Assembly: GCA_021229015.1 (NCBI GenBank)
Contig: CM037789.1
Coordinates: 36,770,469 to 36,834,468, forward strand
Direction: 5' to 3'
Length of the DNA: 64,000 bases
Source of the DNA: Solen grandis
Lineage: Eukaryota > Mollusca > Bivalvia > Adapedonta > Solenidae
The notes beneath the pieces are model-generated. The model was not told the origin of the DNA, searched no databases, and saw nothing but the letters and a program-made list of their open reading frames with translations. Positions 35,878 to 46,539 of the stretch are shown piece after piece. How positions within the stretch are numbered: the first letter of the stretch is position 1; each line of letters starts with the position of its first letter. The position numbers were made by a program, and so were the translations under genes.

Positions 35878-36670
35878 CATCACTAAAAATTCATTGGTTT
35901 ATATTGTATATCAGTCACCATGATTCATTTGTTTTATAGTATATCAGTCACTATAATTCATTGGTTATATAGTATATCAGTCATTATATTTCATTGGTTA
36001 TATAGTATATCAGTCACAATAATTCATTGGTTATATAGTATGTCAGTCACTATAAAACATTGGTTTTATAGTATATCAGTCACAAAATTCATTTGGTTAT
36101 ATAGTATATCAGTCACAATAATTCATTAGTTATAAGTATATCAGTCACAAAATTCATTGGTTATATAGTATATCATCACAATAATTCACTGGTTATATAG
36201 TATATCAGTCACTACAATTCATTGGTTATATAGTATATCAGTCACAATAATTTATTGGTTTATAATATACATCACAATAATTCATTGGTTATATAGTAAA
36301 TCATCACAATAATTCATTGGGTTTTATAGGGTATCAGTCACTATGATTCATTGGTTATATAGTATATCAGTCACAAAAATTCATTGGGTTTTTTAGTATA
36401 AACAGTCACAATAATCCATTGGGTTTTATATATAATCAGTCACAATAATTCATTGGTTATATATATATCAGTCACTATAATTCAAATTTGGGTTTTTTGT
36501 ATATCAGTCACCATGATTCATTTGTTATATAGTATATCAGTCACTATAATTCATTGGTTAATAGTATATCAGTCACAAAATTCATTGGTTATATAGTATA
36601 ACAGTCACAATAATTCATTAGTTATATAGTATATCAGTCAATATAAAAATATATCATCACAATAATTCAT
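35878..36670 (+). repeat. 33-bp minisatellite, block 3
   Basis: About 24 copies of the same unit as blocks 1 and 2. The unit length is divisible by three, so spurious frames with an 11-residue period (ISVTIIHWLYS) appear; these are not protein. Confidence 0.9.
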
Positions 36671-37442
36671 TTGAAACAAATCTGTTTTTAAGTATTTTGT
36701 AGATACGGGATATTTGTTTTAATTTTCTTTTCAAGCCTTGAACGTTCTGCTAGGTGAGTTAGATTTTCCTCTGTTATATTAATTAAGTCATTCACCCTGC
36801 GATCTTCACACGAGAAAGGCGCTTAGAAAACCAATGAAAACAAGTTTGAAAGATAATAATACAGTTCCTAATACAGTTCTTTTTCGTTCGAACGGGTACC
36901 ATCATATCACTGTCTACTCAGATGTCAATATCTAGACTTTTATGATTCATCAATCATGGTAAAAATACTGTTGTCAACAAAAATAAACGCAGCTTGTTCT
37001 TGGTTCAGGCACATATAACTATAGGGTTTAATTCCCCCAACTCGTCCAATCCCCGTACAACGCAAAAATTTAACCTTTCGGTCGGGTTTTTAAAAGCACG
37101 ATACATCAACCCAAAAACCTTCGAAAATAAAAGCTATAATACTTACGCTAGTTAAATTGCTACTCATCAGCGATCACCTTTTCTTACCTTTAAAACGAAA
37201 TGAAATCTTTAAAAGATTTTTTTACTTCATTAATTAAACTAGCGGGGTCTTTTTTACATTTAGTTGCGAGTAAAAAGGGAAAACATAAGAAAAAACGGGT
37301 CCGAGGATAATATTTATTTTATAAAAAAAAAAAACTCTCCAGACTTACAAAATTTTTTCATTAGAAAAAAGATTTTCATTTAATTTGAATTTTAAATAAA
37401 AGAAAGGGAAAACGCATTTATATGTAAGATAAAAACCCTTTA
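36671..37442. other. unique non-coding spacer
   Basis: AT-rich sequence with no gene, repeat or RNA feature recognised. Confidence 0.4.
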
Positions 37443-37643
37443 AGGGGCGCCGGGGTTTCATTTTGTAACGTATCTGATTACGGACCGAAGGTTGTGGGTT
37501 CGAACCCCTTGGGAGGCAAAAATTATTCTGCCCTTTTCCCGACTGGCCAAACCCCGGGAACCGCAGGGGAAATTAGTTAATTTGTAAAACTTTCTCCTAA
37601 TCGACTAAAATAAATAAGTTTAAACTTAAATTTAAAAAAAAAA
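37443..37643 (+). mobile_element. tRNA-derived SINE candidate
   Basis: A tRNA-like head (37443-37518) has the box-A region followed by TCTGATTACGGACCGAAGG, whose loop would present anticodon ACG (Arg type), and a box B GGGTTCGAACCCC at ~37497-37509. About 100 bp of unrelated sequence and an A-rich end (37628-37643) follow, the usual SINE plan. The D arm is damaged by homopolymers. A tRNA pseudogene is the alternative. Confidence 0.55.
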
Positions 37644-39848
37644 TCCTTCAGCATCAGCACCAATACACAGATTTTTCTTTTTAGTTTAATGAGGGTCCTT
37701 GTTACAGTCTCGAAAATTTCATTTACGTTTAAAAGTGATGTTTCTGGTTCCCAATATTCGGGTTTCCCCTTTGTACATTATTCAGGTGTACAAGCTCCTC
37801 AAGCTCTTTTTTTTGTTGTTTTTTTGTTTTTTTGTTTTTTTGTTTTTTTGGGGTTTTTTTGCTTTGCTTTTACAGCCCCGGGTGTAAATTAAACTACCTG
37901 AAATACGCTTCAGCTTTTGGGCCATTGCAATTATAGGATGTCATTAAAACGTCACCTGCATTATTTTTCTCAAAAATTGAAAAACTAAAGATAGCGCTAA
38001 TTCATCTTTTTACTACTTTTCCGAGCAACCTAAACACTAAAACCCCTATTTTCGTTTAATGAAGAGTATAGCCCTTGGGGAGTAACAACCACCAGGAGGT
38101 TGTTAAAAACAGAAACAATTACGAAGAAAGAGCAGCTTTTTCATTTAAATACACCAAAGCAGTTGGGTTTACAATAAAATTCAAAAAGGTATAATTCCCG
38201 CGAGCTTTTTCTACTAAACACAGGTTAAAAACGACAGGAAAATAATAATAGGGGTGTTGGAACACGGAATTGTTGGGGCCCTGATTTAACATAGCGTTGG
38301 TGTGTTCAAAAAGTTTCCTGTTTGAAAACTTACACTCAACTCTATATAACTTGAAATTTGTCTAAAAATAACTTTATTCGTCCTTTAAAGTGGGGGTCCG
38401 CTATCAATTATGTCATTAAATTTAAAGATAAATCTATTCACCCTTTAGACCACCCAAGCTTTCCTGGGGAATATATAAACACATTAGCATATGTTTTTAC
38501 TTTATCTATTTTTAGGTATCACGCTTTTGGGGTTTTCTTTGGGTTTTTTTTATTCACCTTTTACCAGGATGGAGAAAAAAAGGCTACTTTTTTCACTATC
38601 AATTGATTGAAAATTTCTGCATTTTTAAAATGTTTTACGGGAAAGGTGTGTTATGCCAATAGTTTTTTTCTGTCAGCCCCCGATTTACCGGGGGGCCCAG
38701 GGGGCTTGCCAGCTCCCTGGTCGTAATTTTTTTCGAGTCATAAAATCCCTTATGGGGTTTTGGGTTTTTAATGTCATCAGTTTTATTATCTCTAATAACT
38801 TTTTTTAAGTATTGTTTTTTTATAAAAAAAAAAAATTTTAATGCTTCTTAACTCACCGGGAAATCGGTGGGTTTTACCGGAGCCTCCGTCATTGGGGGCT
38901 TCCCCCACCTTAATTTGCTGGGCTCGCTTATGACTGAAATACTACGAAACCGTAAACTCAAATAGCAAATCAAGTCTTAACTCACTCTAAATATATTTTT
39001 TCCTTAACGGAAAAAATACAAACATAAGGCCTATACGTCAACATCCACTTTTTAAAAATTAACGAATGTAAAAATCTATTGTATTTTGAATTAATAAAAA
39101 AGAAAGAATTTTAAAAAAAATAATTGCCATTTTTTGAACAATTAAATGTAATTATGATCATTAATTCAAAGAAAACAAGGTAATCAGACATTGACATGTT
39201 ACGATAATCAATGAATACCGGTAGAGATTTTTTTACAAAAACAAAAAAAAAACGAAAAATTAGGTTTTAAAATTAAAAATCAACACTTTTTTTACGAATA
39301 TTGTTTGTTTTGTCACTGATTAAGCATTAAAAATTCCAAAAGTGTCACTTAAAAAATTAAAAAAAAAATTTCTAAAAACGACACGAGGAAGGGGCCCAGA
39401 CCCTCCCAACCTGGAACGTGCGCTTTAAAAATATTCTAGAAAGCCCAGTGGAAGACTGCTTCCAATCGACTTTTTATTAAACAATGCACAAGTTTAACCA
39501 ATACCGGGATTTATTTTTTTCAAAATTTTTTGACAAAAAAAATTTTAAAGTAAAAATTGTTTTTTTCCTGTCAAAATAAAACGTTTTTCTGTTTTTGGGC
39601 CCCCAAAACTGATGATTATCAATGCTTCACAATTGATAGTGTACACAAGTTACTTTTTTTTAAAAAGGGGATGGGGAGGGGTCCAAAAACATTTATTAAA
39701 TATTTTAGCCAGTTTACGATTGAAAATGAACGGTAAACAATATTTCTTACTAATATTGGAAAAAAACACCCGGAAAGTATTCCCGAAGTTTCCGCAAAAT
39801 ATTTTTTTCCCAAATCCCGAAGTTTCCCATAGAATGCTCCCGGGAAAA
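37644..39848. other. non-coding spacer with one dispersed repeat
   Basis: Mostly AT-rich unique sequence of mixed quality. A T-rich low-complexity stretch lies at 37805-37860 and the dispersed repeat copy at 38870-38985. The 82-codon frame at 38358-38606 has no recognisable domain. Confidence 0.4.
38870..38985. repeat. dispersed repeat, copy 2
   Basis: The cleaner partner of 890-1010: TTGGGGGCTTCCCCCACC, TAATTTG, TTATGACT and GTAAACTCAAATAG in the same order. The family is unknown. Confidence 0.5.

Positions 39849-39897
<49 letters not shown>
39849..39897 (+). repeat. poly(G) tract, 49 bases
   Basis: Uninterrupted run of 49 G, flanked on both sides by short CCCGAAGTTTCC / GAATTCGAAGTTCG-type phrases. 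It produces meaningless polyglycine and polyproline frames. Such a tract is rare in animal genomes and may be partly or wholly a consensus or optical artefact. Confidence 0.9.
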
Positions 39898-39898
<1 letters not shown>

Positions 39899-41400
39899 AC
39901 ATTCGGAGAATTCGAAGTTCGGCGACTTTTTTGTGACACACCCGATCTTGTTTAAAATCCCCAACTTCCCCAAAATTTCGGCGGGGTTAAAAACGTACTC
40001 GAATTTTTGCTGTTTTGGTCAATCAAAAACTGAGAGGGCCCAAAAAAAGGGGTCTACAGGGATATTCCCCCGATAGTTCAAATTCGGGAACTTCGAGAAG
40101 GTCCCCCGAGCTTTCCGAATATCGGGGCCACCCTGATATTTCAAGGCCCAAATTCGCTGTCCCGTTTCGAATACCACCGCTGACTTATTCCGTTCTGACT
40201 GATATCTTTTTTAATAGGGACCGCTGCCTAACCAGCTTTCTGAAAACCCCCGCTGTGTACCCATCACCCCTTAAAAAAGTTTTTTTTTTGTAGAATCCGA
40301 AAATGAGTCAAATTTTGAATTAAACCAAGATTGCTGGTTTGTTTTTTTTATGCCAAATTTTATTAATTTAGAATCCAAAAGAATTTTTTCCAAAATTGAC
40401 TTATTTTGAAAATAATAAAATACCCCATTTCGTCATTCTCGTCGCATACCCGAAAAAGACGAAAATACATAAATAAAACACACAACTCATGTACGAGTAA
40501 TTAAAAATTCCGCTTTCTAAACGTTAGTTTATTGATTAAATATAACAAAAACAATGAAATTTCTTTTGTAAAAAATCTATTCCGCCATGTTTTGTCAATT
40601 TGGGGTATTCCGTGAAATGCGTAATGGGCTTCATTTTATGGATATGCTATCATCTAAGTCAATAAATATAACAAATTTAAAATGTTCTCATCTTAAAGTA
40701 AGATTGATAAAAACATACATTTATAGTAAAATCACAGCTATATTATGCCGTAGTGTAAAAATAAAAACTCCATTTCGCTATTCTCGGTCCATTTCGCAGG
40801 TGGGACAGACTCTTAATACAGTTTACCGTTCAAATATTGCATATTTGAACAATAAATTAATATTTAATGAACCAGAGAATAATTTGCATTATAAAAAATG
40901 AATAAAAGTAGCGAGATATACCCAGTTATGAGATTATTAACTCCATTCCGTAGCTTTATCGATTACGTGTATACTGCGAAATGGACTTGGTTTCGTTGGA
41001 AAAGGTAAATCTGTATCATAATGTCCAATACATATAACATTTTTCCCCCTAACTTTAAGATATTGATACATGGTATTCTAACCAAATTATTAACTAAAAC
41101 ATTAAAAAAATTTCGCAATAAAAAAAAACGTAGTATAAAATAAAAACTCCATTTCGCTATTCCGCCCCCATTTCGCTATTCATACCAACCCAAAATTTAC
41201 CCCGGGTCAAAAAAATCCCGGGTCAAAACTCAGGAGGGGCGGATCATGTTTCCAAAATGATGAGGAAAAAAAACCCTGTAAATTAAGCGGCTAATCAATC
41301 ACAGAGAGCAATGGATTCGTGAAGACCAAAGGCATTTCATCCACAAGCGGTGAGTCGATTGTATAAAGTGTTACAAGGTTTTGTATTGCTGTATATTGTA
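39898..41400. other. non-coding spacer with faint ~375-bp repetition
   Basis: The phrase AAAACTCCATTTCGCTATTC occurs near 40767 and 41145 with similar upstream context (GTAGT...TAAAA). A damaged form (CCCCATTTCGTCATTCTC) lies near 40425. This suggests two or three diverged tandem units of ~345-377 bp. The 104-codon frame at 40587-40901 falls inside this and has no domain I recognise. Confidence 0.4.
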
Positions 41401-41417
41401 ATATATTTATTTTTAGA

Positions 41418-41960
41418 GATTTGAAATGTAATGTATTGTATTGTGCGTTTATTGTTTAGAGATTTGAAATGTAATGTATTGTATTGTGAATTTATTGGTT
41501 AGAAAATTGAAATGTAATGTATTGTATTGTGCATTTATTGTTTGAGATTTGAAATGTAATGTATTGTATTGTGAATTTATTGGTTAGAGATTTGAAATGT
41601 AATGTATTGTATTGTGAATTTATTGGTTAGAGATTTGAAATGTAATGTATTGTATTGTATTGTGAATTTTTTGGTTAGAGATTTGAAATGTAATGTATTG
41701 TATTGTGAATTTATTGGTTAGAGATTTGAAATGTAAGTATTGTATTGTGCATTTATTGTTAAAGAATTTTAAATGTAATGTATTGTATTGTGAATTTATT
41801 GGTTTGAGATTTGAAATGTAATGTATTTATTGTGAATTTAAATTTGGGTTTGAGATTTGAAATGTAATGTATTGTATTGTGCATTTTGGTTAGAGATTTG
41901 AAATGTAATGTATTGTATTGGCATTTTTGGGTTTAAAGATTTGAAAGTAATGTATTGCAT
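41418..41960 (+). repeat. 43-bp minisatellite
   Basis: About twelve copies of a ~43-bp unit, GAGATTTGAAATGTAATGTA then TTGTATTGTGAATTTATTGG. Two alternating end variants, GTGAATTTATTGG and GTGCATTTATTG, suggest an earlier higher-order step. Confidence 0.9.
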
Positions 41961-42787
41961 TTTAAGTTTTAGGGGAGGATTTTTGTTGTGAGAACTTGTA
42001 ATACGTGTATCTTATTGTAACACTTTGTGAGTGAAGTAGATCTAATTGTTTTTAATGGTAAAATGTTCAATAGCATCTTACCATGGATAAGCAAGCTAGT
42101 CACTTGATACATATCATTATTGAATAATATTGTGTATTGTAAAATTATTATCATTACAGAATGTGGGATTTTGACCACACCACAATAAAAAACTTTTTAA
42201 ACTTGGAATTGCCTTATGTCTTAAATTAAACCCCAAAGTTGAAATACTGTTACTACACTGAATTAAATATCAATACAATGTATTTTAATCTGAAAATTTT
42301 TTTAATTCTTGCGTATAAAGCTGTCGCTACAAAGGTGTAACCCGGGGATTTTATATCAACCCTAGGTTTTACCGTCAAGGAGATATACGTGCAAACCCAG
42401 GCGTATACGAGGGTTTCCCCGTGATTCCTCTTCTTATTTTTCCTTCTTCTTCTCTCTCTCTTTTCATTTTTTTTTAAATGATGGGATCTTCAACAGAAAT
42501 TTTGGGCCCCGGCTGTTTTTTAATTTTCTTTTAAAAAAATTTGAAAATTGATAACAAATTAAATGTACAAATAATACTAATAACCTTTTAGATATCGATA
42601 GTAAAATTTTTTTTTTATAACATTAATCGTCAAAAAAAAAAAACAATTCGAATAAGTAAAAATTTTAAAAAACCTCATAACTTCTTATAAGACCCCAAAA
42701 AAGCATTTCATTACTTTTTTTAAACTCTTTTTTAGATGGTCCTGTGCTAGTCACTTTTACTAAATCAATTTTTGGAGGTTCGCGTAT
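41961..42787. other. unique non-coding spacer
   Basis: Contains a pyrimidine-rich run near 42425-42470; no gene recognised. Confidence 0.4.
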
Positions 42788-45345
42788 AGTTATCAAGACC
42801 ATACTAGCTACAGCCATGGGATGACAACCGTACTTTAATTTTAGCCATGATATGATAGACTACAGATAGTAGGCAAAAATACATAGACTACACCGGTATG
42901 ATAAACCCCTACATAGACTACGCATGATATGATCAACCGTACAAGATTTTCCCATGATAGTATAGAACACCATGAGTAGTGATCAACCTCATAGACTTCA
43001 AATGAGTAGTGATCAACCGTACATAGACTTCACCCCTAGTATGATCAAACCGTACATAGACTAATCCATGATGATCACCCTACATAGACACACCATAGAA
43101 GTGATCAACCCCTACTAACTACAGTCTAGTTGTCAACTGACAAGACTTCAGCACGGTAGTGATAACATACAAGACTACACCCCTGAGTAGTGATAACCCC
43201 TACTAGTTACAGCCAGATAGTGATCAACCTACATAGACACAGTCAGGTATCACACCATAATTCCTATAGCCATAAGTAGTGATAACCCATACATGTCTAC
43301 AGCCAGATAGTGCCCCATACTAACACAGTCAGATATGATCAACCATACATAGACTTCAGCCATGATATGATAACCTACATAGACTACACCCCTGGTATCT
43401 CAACCATAAACAGACATAGCCATGAGTATGAACAACCGTACAAAGACTTCAGCTGAGTAGGATAACTATACATAGACTTAGACATGAGTATCACAACGTA
43501 AAGACTCAGCCAGAGTATGATCCCCCGTAGAAAAAACAGTCATAGTGGGGTAACCTACATAGACAAAAGCCATGATAGTCATCAGCCATACATTCACTAA
43601 GCCTAAGTAGGATAAAAACCCTACAAGTCTACACCAGAGTAGTGATCCCCTATCAAGACACAGTCATGGAGTGATCAACCATACATGTTTTTACCATGAT
43701 AGGATCAACCGTAATAACTACACCATGGTAGTGATCAACCGTACAAAACTTCACCATGGTTGTAAAAAAACATAGAATACACCATGATAGTGATAAAACC
43801 CAAAAAAACTATAGCCATGAGTAGTAAAAAACGTACAAAGACTTCACAATGAGTAGTGATCAACTTACATAACTTCAACTGAGAGTCATAAAAAGTTTAA
43901 AAACTACAGCCATGTGTATGATCAACCTATATATTCTACAGTCATGAGAATGATAACCATACATAGACTTCACCTGAGTAGTGATCAACTGTATAAGACT
44001 TCTGCCATGAGTATGAAAACCAACTAGACTTCAGCCATGGAAAAAAGGGGGAAATATCATAGACTTCAGACATGAGTAGTCATCAACCGTACATAGAACA
44101 GCCTGGTAGTGATCACGTACATAGGGAAACAGCCAGAGTGTGATAACCTACATAGCCAGCCATAGTAGTGATAGAATACAGCCATGAGTAGTATCATATA
44201 ATAAAAAAATAGTATAATTTTAAGGATTAATATATAAAAATATTTTTACTTCAGCCTGAGTAGTGTCAACCATTAAAACCCCCATGATAGTGTAAAACCC
44301 TAAACAGACTATACCCTATATTGAAATACCGTCAAAATTTTTACCAGATATGATCAACATCATAGACTTCAAAATGAGAGTCATAACCGTACATGACTAC
44401 AGCCATGATAGTGATAAAAGTACATAGATACGCCCTGAGTAGTGATCAACCGTAAAAAGATTCACCTTTTTTAGTGATCACGTACATAATTTTCACCATG
44501 AGTATGATAGACACAGCCATGAGATGATCAACTATACAAGCTACAGCCATGAGTAGTGATAACCATACAAACCCCACCCCTGATAGTCATCACCATACTT
44601 CACAAACCCCATAAGTGTGAAAACCATACAAGTCTACGCCATGGTAGTGATAACCCCATACTAACTACAGCCTGAGTATCATCAGCCAAATTCCTATCCA
44701 TAAGTAGTATCAACCTACATATCTTCACCTGAGTAGTGATCACCCATCATAACTACATCTGAAATGATCAACCATACTTAAACTTCCCATGAGTTGATCA
44801 ACCGTACATAACTAACCATGATGTGATCAACCGTACAATTTTTCGCAGAGTAGTGATAACCCCATATTAGAATACAGCCAGGTTTTTGATCAACCATAAA
44901 GACTAAACTGAGTAGTGAACACCGTACAAAACTTCCCATGAGTATGAAAAATTTACATAGACTTTAGACTGAGTAGTCAAAAACCTCATAACTACAGCCA
45001 GAGTAGTGAAAACCTATATATTTCATCATGAGTAGTGACAACCAAACATAGTTTTCAGCCATGATAGTGATTAACGTCATAGACTACTCTGATGTGATAA
45101 CCCATAATAGACTACAGCCATAGTGTAAAAACTGTACAAACTTCAGCCATGAGTAGTGATAACGTACATAACTTCACCTGAGTAGTGAAAATCGACATAG
45201 ATTCAGCCAGGGTATGAAAAAGCGTACTAGACTTCCCCCATGAAAAATGTCAACCATCATAGCTACGCCAGAATAGTGAAAAAGCATTCATAGACTTCAG
45301 CCATGAGTTGATCACCGACATAGCTACACCATATGATGATCAACC
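42788..45345 (+). repeat. 34-bp minisatellite
   Basis: About 75 copies of a 34-bp unit (GTAGTGATCAACCGTACATA then GACTTCAGCCATGA), with frequent small deletions that look like read or consensus error. A non-repeat A/T-rich interruption lies at ~44200-44255. The last copy abuts telomere-like sequence at 45346. Confidence 0.9.
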
Positions 45346-45429
45346 ATAGGGTTGGGGTTGGGGTTAGGGTTGGGAAGGGTTTTAAAAGGGGTTTTGGGTT
45401 TTTTATCTCAGAGGGGTTAATAAAAACCC
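45346..45429 (+). repeat. telomere-like G-rich tract at array end
   Basis: Five imperfect GGGTTA/GGGGTT repeats directly follow the 34-bp minisatellite, then decay into a noisy G-rich and A-rich stretch. Separate from the tract inside the 6.6-kb unit that follows at 45465. Confidence 0.6.
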
Positions 45430-46539
45430 TTTCATAAAAATTTTAGAAAGAGCGTTTAGATTTTGGGTTTAGGGTTGGGTTAGGGTGGGTTTGGGGGTTG
45501 GGTTTTGGGGTAGGGGCTTAAATGAATGTTGCCCCGTAACGATGACCCAACAGGCCCCAAAAACAAAATGGTGACAGTCACGGATCTTTTTCGTCAATGA
45601 TGGTTTTGGGGCTATGTCCTTACTATTGACTTCACTATCATTTTTCCTCCTTTTGTCATTACGCTTGAAATTTTTATGTAAAAGATGTATAGTGTTTTAA
45701 TTTCGGATTTTTGTGCCCTTTTTTTTTGAAGGTTAGTTGATCTTTTGCATTATTATTTTTTTTTTTTTTCCTTTGAATTGTATATAACGGGTGATTTGAG
45801 GAAATAGATTTTTTTAATTTAAGTTAAAGTAGTTATTATTTCGTCAAATTATAATAAAAAAAGTATTTGTTTTATTGATATATTCCACTTCTCTTTCACC
45901 AATTCATTTTTTTTTAACAAATAATAGCATTGTGTCATAGTTTTTTTTTTTGAATATATATTGGGGAGTTATTTTTTAGCCTTAATATACATAATTAAAA
46001 CGTGTTTAATAGAAGTAAAAATAATTTTAAAAAGTTTTTTTTTTATAGGACATAATTTAATTTTAATTTTTTTAATCGATTTTTATCATACCTTAATCTG
46101 CAAGTAAATTTACCTCTAGTTACTCCCCCTCCCCCCAAAACCCTAACTCTAACCCTCCTCATTCGTACCGATTTAAATTTTTAAACTTTATCGAGTTTTT
46201 TTTTAAATTTTTGCATCGGGGATTTGGGGAAAATCTTTTGCGACTAGTTTACCCAACCCCCTTTCCCCTAACCCAACCTTAATTAAAAACCCCGTTTTGC
46301 AGTTACTATATGTTTTATTATTTTTTTTTGAATTAAAATTTTTTCCTGTTTGGAAAAACTCTATTACAGTTATTTTTCTCTTACCAAACCCTTAACCAAC
46401 CAAAACCCAAAAAACCCCTAGACCCAACCGATTCATTAAAAGGGGGGGGGTTTAAAAAAACTGTGTTTGGATTAAAATTTAAACAATATAATTCAAATTT
46501 CCAAAATTCCTATTTTAATTAATTTATTTTTTTCCTTTT

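Noticed and set aside
35920..36129. Frame with 11-residue ISVTIIHWLYS repeats
   Set aside because: Follows from the 33-bp minisatellite being divisible by three and lacking stops in one phase.
33966..36670. Possible CRISPR-like array
   Set aside because: Units are contiguous 33-bp tandem copies without unique spacers, and the context is eukaryotic.
39612..40076. Open frames with polyglycine or polyproline stretches
   Set aside because: They arise solely from the 49-base G run read on either strand; flanks show no domain or codon bias.
40587..40901. 104-codon frame as a gene
   Set aside because: No recognisable domain, AT-driven composition and it lies in a faintly repeated non-coding stretch.
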